DNA of 64,000 nt from Motacilla alba alba (Eukaryota > Chordata > Aves > Passeriformes > Motacillidae): positions 34,004,911 through 34,068,910 of the forward strand of contig NC_052046.1 in assembly GCF_015832195.1 (NCBI RefSeq), given 5' to 3'. Within the stretch, counting starts at the first letter, position 1; each line of letters opens with the position of its first letter. The notes under the pieces are model-generated. The model worked only from the letters and a program-made list of their open reading frames with translations. It did not search any database and was not told the DNA's origin. A program made the translations under genes and the position numbers. Below, piece after piece: positions 28,802 through 38,160 of the stretch.

Positions 28802-29686
28802 CTTTTCTGTTTTCAATTTCTTGATTCGCCTGTGGCTCTCCTCCTCCTCCTCTTCCTTCTTTACCAAAACAGAGTTCCCCATTAACCCTGAATCCGGGGT
28901 ACTTTTGCTCACCTCCCCCACAGCAGAGGAGGTGCAGTGGAAGGGGCTGCTGCTTCCACCACTGCCTCCCTTGGCCCCGAAGCCATAGAGGTGCCCAGAG
29001 GGAATTTGGCTGTTGCCACCCCCACTGCCATTGGGGTGGCCCTGCTGCAGGTCATGCTGCTTGTCCTTCCTGGATTTTCCTGCATCCTTATCCCGCTTGG
29101 AGCCCCTGCTGCCTGGGGCTTTACCTGGTTTCTCCTCTTTGTTTTTCCCACAAGAGGCAACGGTGGTGGTGTTGCTGGTGTTGTTATTATTGCCGTTTGG
29201 GTTACTGCTCACACTTTGACCCAGTGCTGAATTCATGCCAGTTGCCTCTCCAGGGCGCCCTTGGACTTCCTGCCTTTTGCCAGCACTGCTGATCTCAGGA
29301 ATCCCATACAAGGCAGCAGAAGGCAGAGATTTATTAGCATCCTTAGAAGTTTTACTCCTTTTCACTTTTGATTTGCTAGTCTCTTTGTGAGAGGAATTCC
29401 CCTGGGGAGCAGAGGGCTGAACAGAAGCGAATTTTAGGCCATCAGCTAAGGCTGAGGTAGCATTAACCCCACTGGAAGCCAGACCCCCGCAATCCTTGGA
29501 GCTGGTGTTGCTGCTGCTGGTGGTATTAGAATTATTCATCTCAAATTTCTGTCTGTCTTTCTCTAAGTCGGCGTCCAAATCGATTATTAAATTCCCAACA
29601 CCGATTTCCCAATCATCGCCACTGTCATAAGTGTCAACTGCGTTTGGATCCACACCTTTTCCTGCAGTGGAAGTGTTCAATGACAT
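28802..29686 (-). CDS. ZNF608: ZNF608 first coding exon (N-terminal 295 codons, partial gene)
   Basis: This exon encodes the N-terminus of zinc finger protein 608, a large nuclear transcriptional regulator and vertebrate relative of Drosophila scribbler/brakeless. The signature is a conserved acidic block at residues 18-50 ([20 protein letters not shown] and following), shared with ZNF609. The rest favours ZNF608: a long Ser/Asn/Thr-rich stretch (51-63, 158-177), the [14 protein letters not shown] segment (120-133), a glycine/serine linker (219-247) and the acidic run KKEEEEEE (276-283). Basic clusters near 105-119, 194-209 and 286-295 are likely nuclear localisation signals. V-K-K-E at 275-278 fits a sumoylation consensus. 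The ATG has A at -3. The exon ends in phase 0 after KTEK at a GTAGGA donor (minus-strand GT at 28,801-28,800). Open frame continues 20 codons into the intron and stops. The C2H2 finger and the rest of the protein are in later exons outside the window. Identification rests on recalled family sequence. Confidence 0.95.
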
Positions 29687-29748
29687 CCTGAAGATAAGAT
29701 CTCTTGAGTAAAAATCCGATGAACTTTTCTTTGGAGATGTGGGGACAT
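29677..29748 (-). other. Upstream ORF 2 overlapping the ZNF608 start codon out of frame
   Basis: A 23-codon ORF starts 62 nt upstream of the main ATG in a different frame and terminates at a TGA inside the first codons of ZNF608, overlapping the coding sequence by 10 nt. The start context is weak (C at -3), whereas the main ATG has A at -3. This is the layout expected of a leaky-scanning control element: ribosomes that start here cannot start at the main ATG except by backward reinitiation. Confidence 0.5.
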
Positions 29749-29848
29749 TCGTTTATCTCCGTTGGGCTCTCTCTTAAGTTCAACTCTTCTTGTCTTCCTC
29801 CCCTAGGTGTGTCTAGGCTCACAACCTGCAGTCCACATCCACGTTGTC
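29687..29848 (-). other. ZNF608: ZNF608 exon 2 5'UTR with splice acceptor
   Basis: This is 162 nt of leader between a strong minus-strand acceptor and the ATG. The acceptor reads TATTTCCCTCCTCACAG with its AG at 29,850-29,849, a pyrimidine tract, and a branch-point-like CTTGAC about 20 nt upstream. The resulting exon (28,802-29,848) is 1,047 nt, a multiple of three. The paralogue ZNF609 also has a non-coding exon 1 and a large exon 2 with about 120 nt of leader, which supports this model. A second AG lies directly before the ATG but has a poor pyrimidine tract. The acceptor assignment is inferred and needs RNA evidence. Confidence 0.65.
29803..29838 (-). other. Upstream ORF 1 in the ZNF608 leader (11 codons plus stop)
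   Basis: A short ORF (MWTAGCEPRHT, then TAG) begins 10 nt inside exon 2 and ends well before the main ATG. It has T at -3 and T at +4, so its initiation context is weak and most ribosomes would be expected to scan past it. It is in the mature mRNA only if the acceptor at 29,849-29,850 is used, or if the leader is unspliced. Confidence 0.5.
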
Positions 29849-30358
29849 CTGTGAGGAGGGAAATAGTCAAGTATTTCTTGTCTGGGTGTTACCACAATAT
29901 AACGTCACTCAATAAAGAGGGGGCAAGGTAGGGGGGAGCAAAAACATTCAGCATTGCCACGGTCTTAAGTTTGTTAAGCCAGAGACAGTGGCTGTGGTAT
30001 TTTTATAAAGAGCACTTTTAATTTACTTGTATACCAACACCCACAACCTCTCCTTAAGAGCCATGTCCATAAAAAAGAAGAAAAAAAAGGAAGAAAAAAA
30101 AAGGAAGAAAAATATTATTTACATTATTTAAATCCACAAAGTTCAGGAAATACAGTCAGAGAAGTGGTGCCTAGCTGTTGGAGCACATGTTGTAATCTAA
30201 CCCCTTGGACCACCACCTAGGCACGAAAAGGAGAAAAGGAAGGACACGGATTCACTCTTCAGTGCATTCCATGGATTTTGTGGCTTTAAACCAGACCCTT
30301 GAAGTTTTGTGACTCTCCTGTATTATCTTTTACCCCCCTCTTCCACTTAATCTCTTGC

Positions 30359-30384
30359 GGGGGGGTGGGGGTGGGGGGTGGGGG
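30359..30384 (+). other. G-quadruplex motif with single-base loops
   Basis: Four G-runs of 7, 5, 6 and 5 residues are separated by single T residues. This is close to the ideal for a very stable parallel quadruplex. The G-rich strand is the template strand for ZNF608, about 0.5 kb upstream of the coding exon. Confidence 0.75.
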
Positions 30385-31201
30385 AGGAGAGTGCTAAGGG
30401 AAGTGGGAAACCTAATTTTCTCTGCCACAATACACCTTCTGTTAGAAACAACAACCAATAAACTCAAATGTTTACTGGAAAATATTAAAATCCATAGGTT
30501 AACATTAAAAAAAAAAAGAAATAAAAAATTCTCATTTCTTTAAAAAAATATCCTTAAGATAACAGTTCTAAAAGCAGCTCTAATGTATTCCTAGGTCACA
30601 CAATTGTTAGGTCTGTTAAATATAGTATTACTGACTGTACAGGAAACTGATTAAGACATACACTTTAAGTGATCTGCACCAAGGTGGCCTCAGTGACCGC
30701 AAATGAGTGTGTGTTTGACAAAGCTTACTTAAAACGATTTTTAAAGGGATCTCTCCCTTTTACAGTCGACTGCCGAAATATTTATACATATATACGCATA
30801 GTGCTTACCTTTAATCCTTTATCATTTTTAATTAAACCAGTAAATCAAAATGCTGTTCCCACTCGTCTCAGCAACAACTCTGTGCCTCATTTTACTTAAA
30901 GAACAAGTGATCAAGAAGTAGAAAGCAAGTATCATCTCAGCCAGTGTAAATCGGTCAATAACATATCTCCCCCTACTTTGGCACACGGATCAGAAGTCCT
31001 TTTTTTTGTTTGTTTGTCTAGGTTTTTTTCGTCCTTGCTTAAAAAAAAAGAAGCAAAAAAATAAACAAAAAATGCTGTGCCTCACAACTTTACGAGCTGG
31101 GAGGTAATATTTCACATTCAGAAGTGAAACATCAAGGACCAGATTTTTGTTTGTTTGCTTTTCCTGAATAAGCACCGAGAGGTAATAATCACCACAGTAA
31201 T

Positions 31202-31273
31202 ATTAAAAAGAAAAAAAAAAAAAAAAAAAAAAGAAAAAAAGAACCAAAAAAAGAGAGAAAGAAAAAAAAAAAT
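31202..31273 (+). repeat. A-rich purine tract
   Basis: A-runs are interrupted by single G residues and one CC, continuing as GAGAGAAAG. Open frames here encode poly-lysine and are artefacts. Confidence 0.85.
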
Positions 31274-31540
31274 GTTTCCCCAACTTCACACTCCGTCTTC
31301 AGCCCCGGACCTGGGAGCCATCCCGATCAGTAAGTAATGATCCCACGAAACAAACCTACAGGCGCCCGGGTGTTACAAGACAGAATGTGCTAACATCGGG
31401 ATAAATTAGTGAAAGGGAGGAAGGAAAAAAAAGAAGAAAGGACTGAAAATCTGGGCTGGATTCCGCCTGTTAGCTGGGAAGTGGCATTTTTTTCGCCCGT
31501 CCTGACAGATCTGATTTCTTGAAGTAACTTGAGGGGAAAC

Positions 31541-31606
31541 GGGCGGGGGAGGCGGGGGGGGAGGGGGAAGGGGGGGCGAGGAAGAGGAGGAGGAGCGGGA
31601 GGGGGG
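31541..31606 (+). other. G-rich polypurine tract
   Basis: This nearly pure G/A stretch has many G3-G8 runs and GGA triplets. Several overlapping quadruplex registers are possible, and triplex formation is plausible. It lies between the coding exon and CpG island A, on the template strand of ZNF608. Confidence 0.7.
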
Positions 31607-31794
31607 AATCACTGATCTGATAAACCGGTTATCAAAACATTTTGTGGGAGTGGAGGAAGGACTGCGTGCTCTCAAACGAACTAAATTTTCCCAGGGGTAA
31701 GATTTCGAGGAGGGGGGTGCCTGTCCCCGTCCGTTCGTCTGTCCGTCCCTCCCCCACCAGCCTTAGATCAGCCCTTTTTAAAAATAGGAATTAG

Positions 31795-31814
31795 GAAAAA
31801 AAAAAAACCAAAAA

Positions 31815-31848
<34 letters not shown>

Positions 31849-31880
31849 AAAAACAAAAAAAAACCAAAAAAAAAAAACCA
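31795..31880 (+). repeat. Long A-rich tract with CA repeat
   Basis: A long A-rich stretch contains a short (CA)n and scattered CC dinucleotides, about 0.3 kb downstream (ZNF608 sense) of CpG island A. Its A-rich strand is the template strand. Confidence 0.85.
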
Positions 31881-32199
31881 CCAGCATAGGAACGTATCAG
31901 TTTCGAATGGCTGTCTCGGGGGGAAAAAAATAATAACAACGAAAAACCCGTGAGCTTGGGCTAGTCAGTCATGCGGTAAGTAATTCAGTAATTAGAGTCC
32001 GAGGAGATAAAGCAGACGACCTTTTTGTCAGGACAGATCGCTCCCACCTTATTGTCTCAGCAAACCTCGCAGTCTACCGTTATCACCCGCTCCCCCTTCC
32101 CTATGCCTCCCTCCCCCTTCCCCAAGTCAGACGGTCTCGGAGCTTTAGCTTAGTATTTTTAATTAGCCGGCGATGGGAAGCTAAAAGCCGTAATGAATT

Positions 32200-32640
32200 G
32201 CCGGTGGCGGGCGGGGGAGGCGCAGCGGGTCCCGCCGCCCGCGTCACGTGACGCCGCCGGGCTCCATTGGCCGCCGCCGCGCGCGGCCGGGGCCGCCCCT
32301 CACACACCCGGCGGGGCGGGCCGCGCCCTGCCCCGGCCCCGCGCCGCCGCCTCTGCTGGAGTCCCGGGGTGCCCCCCAGGAACGCCTCGCCGAGACCCCC
32401 GCCACCTCCCCGGGTGGGGGGGCCCGTTTACCTCAGGGCTTTCCCTTCCCTGCGCCTCAGGGCCGGCAGAACCGAGACAGCGATGGAAGCGGGTAGTCGC
32501 CGAGGGACGATCCCACCCCCACCCCCCAGCTCCAGCCTCGCGTTTCTGGTATCTCGGTGTGACATGCGAGGTGCCTCCCGGTCTGTCGGTGCCCCATGGC
32601 TCCTGCTAACGAGCGCAGTGCTCTCGGGGCCCGGGGGGGC
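32200..32640 (-). promoter_or_regulatory. CpG island, likely ZNF608 promoter A
   Basis: A dense CpG and GC-rich segment lies about 2.4 kb upstream of the first coding exon. It contains a palindromic GTCACGTGAC E-box (32,243-32,252), a CCAAT box on the minus strand (ATTGG at 32,266-32,270) and a GC box (GGGGCGGG, 32,313-32,320). With CCAAT at its usual distance, a minus-strand start near 32,150-32,210 would be expected. A possible minus-strand donor GAG|GTAAAC is at 32,431-32,430. No TATA box is evident. The promoter role is inferred from composition and motifs. Confidence 0.6.
32243..32252. promoter_or_regulatory. Palindromic E-box GTCACGTGAC
   Basis: A CACGTG core is flanked symmetrically by GT and AC. 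This is the preferred form for USF, MYC/MAX and MiT/TFE (CLEAR-type) factors. It sits 14 bp from an inverted CCAAT box inside the CpG island, a combination frequent in housekeeping-type promoters. Confidence 0.6.
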
Positions 32641-32681
32641 GGGAAGCAATGCAGACTTGGCTGTAATGGTGTCACTTTTAT

Positions 32682-32698
32682 CCCCCCCCCCCCCCCCC
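32682..32698 (+). repeat. C17 homopolymer
   Basis: Seventeen consecutive C residues lie at the edge of the CpG island. They are G-rich on the ZNF608-sense strand and capable of quadruplex or i-motif formation. Confidence 0.85.
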
Positions 32699-33224
32699 GT
32701 GTTATTTAAAACCCAAAAAAGGCACTACGCTTTAAAGCCCCCCCAAGTGCACCGTCAAGTATGATTTGTGTGGCTACAGTGCTTTCACCCTCTTACTTCC
32801 CTCAAATAACTCGCCCTGCTTGTGGGATTGTTTTGGGGTTTTCTTCCTCCTTTAAAAATCCCCAAGAACCCTAGTTATCTCAACTCCCAAAACTCTTTAA
32901 CACTCCCGTTTGCAGAGAAAAAAAAAACCAAAAAACAACCCTCTAAGTGCTATAGACACACCACGCAACCGTACTTACGGTCTGTATTGGATCGAGTTGA
33001 CCTTTTCCTTCTAACTGCATTGAGTGTGTTTTTGTTGCAGCCGCTTTTTATTTTAGGAAAAAAAAATCTAATGTCTTCAACAGATTTATTGTGTTTGGAG
33101 GAAGAGAGCACCAGATATCATGAACCTTCCTTTCTTTCTAGAAACAAAATTAAAACAACAACGACAAAAAAAAAAAAAAAAAGAAACCAAAATAAAATAA
33201 AAACTGGGCAGAGAAGGCAAACCC

Positions 33225-33620
33225 GGCATGTGTGTCTGTCCCCTCACAGGCTGACACACAGGGACAGGGGCGCTGCCCCCACAGCAGCGGCCGAGGCGGG
33301 GGAGTGGGAGCCTCGCTCCGCGCGGTACCTGAGAGAGACTTTTCTTTGTTCGCGATGCCCTTTCCCTGCCGGCCAATCAGCACCCAGCTTTTATGAAACC
33401 GGGCCCTGCCATTGGCCCGCCGCTCCTCCTGCCTGCCGGCGAGGGCGAGAGACACAAACACGCACCCGCTCACACCCCCGGCTCCGCTCGCACTCGCGCC
33501 TTGTGGCCCCGCACACGCTGCACCCCCGCCCGACACCTTCACCCCGCTCCCGGTGCCCTCACACCACCCCACCCCCCCCACGCATTGCACACTCGCACGC
33601 TCTGCACTCACGCACACTAC
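33225..33620. promoter_or_regulatory. CpG-rich region with inverted CCAAT pair (possible promoter B)
   Basis: This GC-rich island contains CCAATCAGC (CCAAT 33,373-33,377) and, 38 bp on, GCCATTGGCC (ATTGG 33,411-33,415), facing each other. A minus-strand donor CTCAG|GTACCG lies at 33,328-33,327, and a GTAAGTA donor at 32,978-32,977. From 33,450 to 33,620 the plus strand is C/A-rich with repeated CAC and GCAC units, so the ZNF608-sense strand is G/T-rich. It could be an alternative ZNF608 promoter, a divergent non-coding promoter, or both. Confidence 0.45.
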
Positions 33621-34527
33621 GCACACCCTCCTTGCTGCAGCCGGATACAAAATCGTGTTTCCCATTTCAATTATCCTACATAACATTTAAAGCTGAGGGA
33701 AAAGAAATGAGGGGACGGAAAAAAAAAAAAAAAAGAAAAGAAAAGAGAGAGGGAGGAGGGGAAAGAAAAAATAGAAAACCAAGGTGGAGTGTAGCTCTGC
33801 CAAGACTCACACGTCGGGAGGAAGACTCCCTCATTTCGTTTTAATTTAATTTCAGGGCAGTTTTCGAAGCCATGATGAATGATTTTTCTGTGCCGGTTTC
33901 AAAGAGGCAATTTAGAATCTCAGTCATAATTTTTAAATGCCCCCTCATTCAAAATTGTAACAGCTTGAAGCCAGCGAGAGAGGCTGCTGATACACATGTG
34001 CGATTATTTTCGTGCTTAGTGGAGAAGAAAAGCAAACAGTGTCTGGAGGAAGGGGTTGAGGGGAGGTTCAGGGTAGGGCAGCAGCCCCACCTCTGCTTGG
34101 GGGTCACCGAGGCGCTGCTCCGCTCTCCGATCCGCCCTCTTTCTTGCATTCACTTTTTCAGCTCCTCATGTATTTTATTACATGTTCATTTTTACAATAT
34201 GGCTTAAGTTAGACAGGTCGGGTTTTATTCTTTCTTTCTTCCTTTTTTTCCCCTCTTTTTCGGAAGGAAGGGGAGCAGAAAATAACCCTTTTGTTTCCAG
34301 ACTGCTGATTTACTGCCGCACGCACTGAAGTGTGAATGCCAGCGACCCTATAACTACCACGTGAACATCCTTTCACAGGAATTAGTAACACAAATCTTCC
34401 CTATCGGGCTTTGTGTAGCTCGAAAATATCCCCCTTAATCATTCCTTTTGTTTACGTTGGGAGCCATTATGCTACACCACTGCGTTAAATTGCGTTTAAC
34501 CCTTCGCGGACGGCGGGGGTGGAATGG

Positions 34528-34545
34528 GGGCGGCGGCCGCCGCCC
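34528..34545. repeat. 18-bp perfect GC palindrome
   Basis: GGGCGGCGG/CCGCCGCCC reads identically on both strands. It lies in a GC-rich patch (34,500-34,575) that also has G-runs downstream. It could extrude a hairpin or be a dimeric GC-box-type site. No function is assigned. Confidence 0.6.
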
Positions 34546-35297
34546 GCGGGCACGGGAGGGTGGGGAGGTGGGGGGCACTAGCCCCGCAGACACCCTGTTC
34601 CTTTTAATATCCTAAAGCACGATCAACTCTTTTTTTTTTTTTCTTTTTTTTAACTCTCTCTGACTTTTTACCCCCTTCTCTCCTTGATCTCGCTGGGACT
34701 GATCTCCCTGTGAAAATCGATACGGGATGTTTTTCTTGCCAAACGTACGCATCGCCCAAGTCAAGATTTCCGGCAAGAAGTCAAAGCGTGGCATTTACGA
34801 TGTCCTGCACTCCCATGACAGGGTGACAAAATACCTCTTTGGATTTCGTCCAGCTGAGCAAATCACGCGCGTCCGCGTCCCCGCGTTGCAGGTTTCCCAA
34901 TGAAAGGGGCGCATAGTGGAGAGATACCAGAGGAGCACACCCCCCTCAGACCCGCCTTTGCTGCGGGGGCTTTGCGGAAGGTGAAACAAGACTAGTGGGG
35001 GTAAAAACCTCCCGTGGCGTGCCACTCGACCGCGCTATGGCCACCAGGTCACCGTGACCGGGGCCCCGGGAGAAAAGGCTGCCCTCCAGGTCCTGTGAGC
35101 CCCTCACGCCGCGGACATTGGGGTCATCAACATACGCTACCTTGGGAAGCCTTGAGGCTGCCTGGTCTAAGACTGCTCCGTTTCTCCTGTGTAAAAATAC
35201 TTACCCTTCAAGGGCTGATAATGAAGGGTTTATTAGCAGGGATATGCTCATTGTCAAGGAGGGCCCTTGATCACATTAAATGTTTAAGCCATTACAA

Positions 35298-35360
35298 GGG
35301 GGGGGGGGGGGGTAAGGAAGCAAAAAAAAAAAAAAAAAAAAAAAGAAAAAAAAAACCAAA
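35298..35360 (+). repeat. Adjacent homopolymers: G15 then A-rich tract
   Basis: A run of 15 G (35,298-35,312) is followed after nine bases by a long A-rich tract (35,322-35,360). Such junctions are error-prone in sequencing and replication, so exact lengths should be treated as uncertain. Confidence 0.8.
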
Positions 35361-36259
35361 AAACCACTTCATGGCATGTGTGCAGCACAAACAAGAAATG
35401 CTGAGGTGTGAACAGTGAACACATCCCTGCCCTCCCGCCCGGGTGTTGGGACAACGCAGGGCTAATCGCAATGAGGACCTGTGAGCGGCCACTTCCCAGC
35501 CGCTCACGGTGTGGCAGCGGATACGGCGGGAGACACTGCCACCCTCCCCCCAGGGAGGGGACACATACGCCCAGCATGTGCACTTGGTGGAGGAGTGGGC
35601 ACGCATAATGTTACAAGGTACCGAAAATCACAGTTTCCCCGGGGTAGCTCTTGAGTGAGGTCACTCACTGGTTAGCAAAATTTTAAGATCAGCAACACCA
35701 AGCTCTTGGTCTACTTAGTCGTGGATCACTATTCCTGTTTCCTTACAGTATGTATTTTTCAGATTTAGGTAATGGCCCTGAATTTTTCAGTATCGACCTC
35801 TGTTTAGACACGTTTCACTTTGGGCTGCTTCTCGTCTGCAAAATTACAGTAATTTTCACATTATTATACAGTGAGTAGGAGATGGTTTGTATTTAGCGTT
35901 GGGTGGGGGAAGGGGTATTATGGGAAGTGATCTGCTACGGTCAGCACATAATTTCAGCCCAAAGAAAATTGCTTCTGAATAGATGGACTGTTAACTAGCC
36001 AAGGAACAGTCACTGGGAGAGATTACAAAAATGCCTCTGCTTTATCTGCCTTACACCATCATTTTAATTTTTGAAAGCAGCGGTCAGTGGAAGAGCCAGC
36101 CACAGAGGGTTACTAACTACAGAGGCCAACTGATGGGTAAAGTATCCTTAAAAACCTCCTTACATCACAAATTTCGGAGGGGAGCCTCCCCTCTCGCCCC
36201 ATTCCCTCCCAGCGTTTGTGCATGAGTCTACAGGGAAGGAGCCTGCCCCGCGTACCGCA

Positions 36260-36620
36260 TGGTTGCCGAAGCAGGTTTTATTTATCCATTTCTGTGGCAG
36301 AAATTAGAGTAAGACTGCTCGCCGGCCCGTGGGTGCGTCTGCAGCAGCCGATTCCCATGAGTGGATGCAAAAGGACCACTGAACTCACATTGTCTTGTCT
36401 GGTTGAGAATGTCAGTATTTCAGAAAGCGGCCAGGGCCCGCTGTGTGATTTAGTGGCTTTTCCGCCATAATTTCTACCTGCTCTCCAAATTAGATTACAA
36501 CTTTGTATTTCTGTGCATTTTACAAGACAGACAAAAGGCCAGTGACATTTGTCTAAAATAGGAAATCCGTGTGCAGCTGCAGACCGCTAATAATACCAAG
36601 AGATCACCATTCACTCGCCC
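36260..36620. other. Complex unique sequence, candidate conserved non-coding element
   Basis: A non-repetitive block of balanced composition lies just outside CpG island C. It contains TTTATTTATCC, CCATAATTTC, AATTAGATTA and CAGCTG motifs. It has no open frame of interest. Its appearance resembles regulatory conserved elements, but conservation cannot be judged from one genome. Confidence 0.25.
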
Positions 36621-36635
36621 TGGCCCCTGTCAGAT

Positions 36636-36714
36636 TTTTTGTTTTGTTTTGTTGGGCGGGTTGCTTGGTTTTTGTCTGTTTTGGTTTGGTTTTTTTGTTT
36701 GTTTGTTTTTTTAA
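36636..36714 (+). repeat. T/G-rich low-complexity tract
   Basis: Degenerate TTTTG and TTTGG units form the complement of the A/C-rich composite tracts seen elsewhere in the window. Confidence 0.8.
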
Positions 36715-36774
36715 CCTTGCCAGATATATGCATCGCACGCGCTACGAAAAATCACCGTCGAAGGTCTCTTTGTT

Positions 36775-37060
36775 TGGCGGAAGGCCCGCAATGCCGGTCT
36801 CACTGTCCCGGGCGGGCCGCAGCCCGCGTGTGCCGTGAGGGAGGCTCCTTCTCGCCCCTCCCGCGGCCACGGGCCCCGCGCGCTGCCCGCTCCCCTGAGC
36901 GCTGAGCGGGCAGCGCCCAATCAGCGCGCCAGAAATCGCTTTTGCGGCTCGCCATTGGCCGGTGGCGCGCGGGGCGGGGGCCCCGCGCGCGGACGTCTGG
37001 AAAGCTGCCGGGGGAGCGGGGCGGACCCCGCGCCCCGGCCCGGAGCCGCTGGGGTTAAAC
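36775..37060. promoter_or_regulatory. CpG island with inverted CCAAT pair (possible promoter C)
   Basis: A sharp CpG-dense island 7 kb upstream of the coding exon contains CCAATCAGC (CCAAT 36,917-36,921) and GCCATTGGCC (ATTGG 36,954-36,958), 37 bp apart. It has several GCGCGC and GGGGCGGGG elements and no TATA. Below it, at 35,204-35,203, is the best minus-strand donor of the domain (AAGG|GTAAGTA). An upstream ZNF608 start, or a divergent transcript towards higher coordinates, are both possible. Confidence 0.45.
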
Positions 37061-38020
37061 TTGCCGGCCTCAACTGCAGTAATGCCACCTAGTCCTACTG
37101 TCATTAGCAGCAAAGCCTTAATGGCCTCCTCTCATTAAGTCTCTCTCCACTTCTCCCTTTGTTCCCGTGTTCCGTGTTTCAGGAGCACGGGTACTGGTCC
37201 GTATTTCCGATCTCGGCATTGTAGACAGCATGTCTGCAAAGATAAACCCATCGTTCTCTTTCTCTTCAACTTGCACCAAAGAGAGGACAAAAATCCATTT
37301 CTCATCAGGACTTACTTGTCAGACTAATTACGTAAACAGCGTTTCTCTCCTGTACAACGTTTTTCGCTGAAAAATTTTCTCATAACAAGACTTGGAAGCA
37401 GGGCACTGGAAATTGTATTGATCCGAACATTTTGGGTTAACGCATCCTTAGAACCCTCAGAATATCCCACAGTATGATGGACAAACTGTCAATTGATGTG
37501 CACAAACTACTGGCTCTGCAGATTAGTTGTGGATAATTTATTATAGCATTGCTGACTGCCAGTGATCCACAGACCAGAGTGTGGGAACTGATGATACAAA
37601 CTACAGAGGAGTCATTATACACTTGGCAGATACTTCTGTTAGATACCACTTTTTCTTTTTTTTTTTCTTTTCTTTTTTTTTTTTCCCAGAGGTAATGCTG
37701 ACAATGTTTCCTTCTTCTTTAGAACAGTCCATAGACTCTTTTACATTTATCTGCATATTCTCAAGGAGTCTCAGTTTGATACCTAATCTAGAGGTCAGTG
37801 TCTCTGATGTTTCAGCATAAAAATATAGTTTCTATATGGAAGCAAAGTGCTGCTATGTTACTTATTGAGGAGCAACAAAGATGACCTGACAACTAGATGG
37901 AATGATTTATGAAAGAGCCTCTATGTGCATCTGTGTATTTATTTGGGAGTACAGAGAGAGTGTAACAGGTAAACAGGATAAAAACTATGCTTCTGAGAGC
38001 ACAGAGAAAGAGAATTAAAC

Positions 38021-38051
<31 letters not shown>

Positions 38052-38160
38052 AACAAAAAAGGTCAAACCAGAAAAAAAGTGGGGAGAAAATGTAGAAGCG
38101 AGAGAAAAAAAAGGAAAATAAAAAAAAAAAAAAAGAGGAAAGGAGAAAAGCAAGGGTTGG
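38021..38160 (+). repeat. A29 homopolymer and purine-rich tract
   Basis: Twenty-nine A residues (38,021-38,049) are followed by GAAA and GGAAA-rich DNA and another A-run. The minus-strand poly-Phe frame over it is an artefact. Confidence 0.85.

Larger units (their letters stand above)
29849..32199 (-). other. ZNF608: Probable ZNF608 intron 1 or leader region
   Basis: This lies between the exon 2 acceptor and the nearest CpG island. It contains a purine-rich tract (30,071-30,112), a G-quadruplex motif (30,359-30,384), A-rich tracts (31,202-31,273 and 31,795-31,880) and a G-rich purine block (31,541-31,606). No convincing coding frame is present. Its status as intron depends on where exon 1 lies. 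If a promoter sits just below 32,260, part of 31,700-32,200 could be exon 1; a weak minus-strand donor AAG|GTGGGAG exists near 32,045. Confidence 0.5.

Noticed and set aside
28937..29230. Plus-strand frames antisense to the ZNF608 exon
   Set aside because: They are shadows of the coding exon on the opposite strand.
32822..33844. 340-codon plus-strand open frame, the longest in the window
   Set aside because: It runs through poly-A (poly-Lys), a CpG island and CAC-rich low-complexity DNA, has no recognisable domain, and is best explained by scarcity of stop codons in such composition.
37652..37690. Pyrimidine tract ending in CCCAG, acceptor-like on the plus strand (also 41,820-41,841 and 42,726-42,785)
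   Set aside because: These are T homopolymer tracts with fortuitous CAG ends; no downstream open exon or donor makes a gene.
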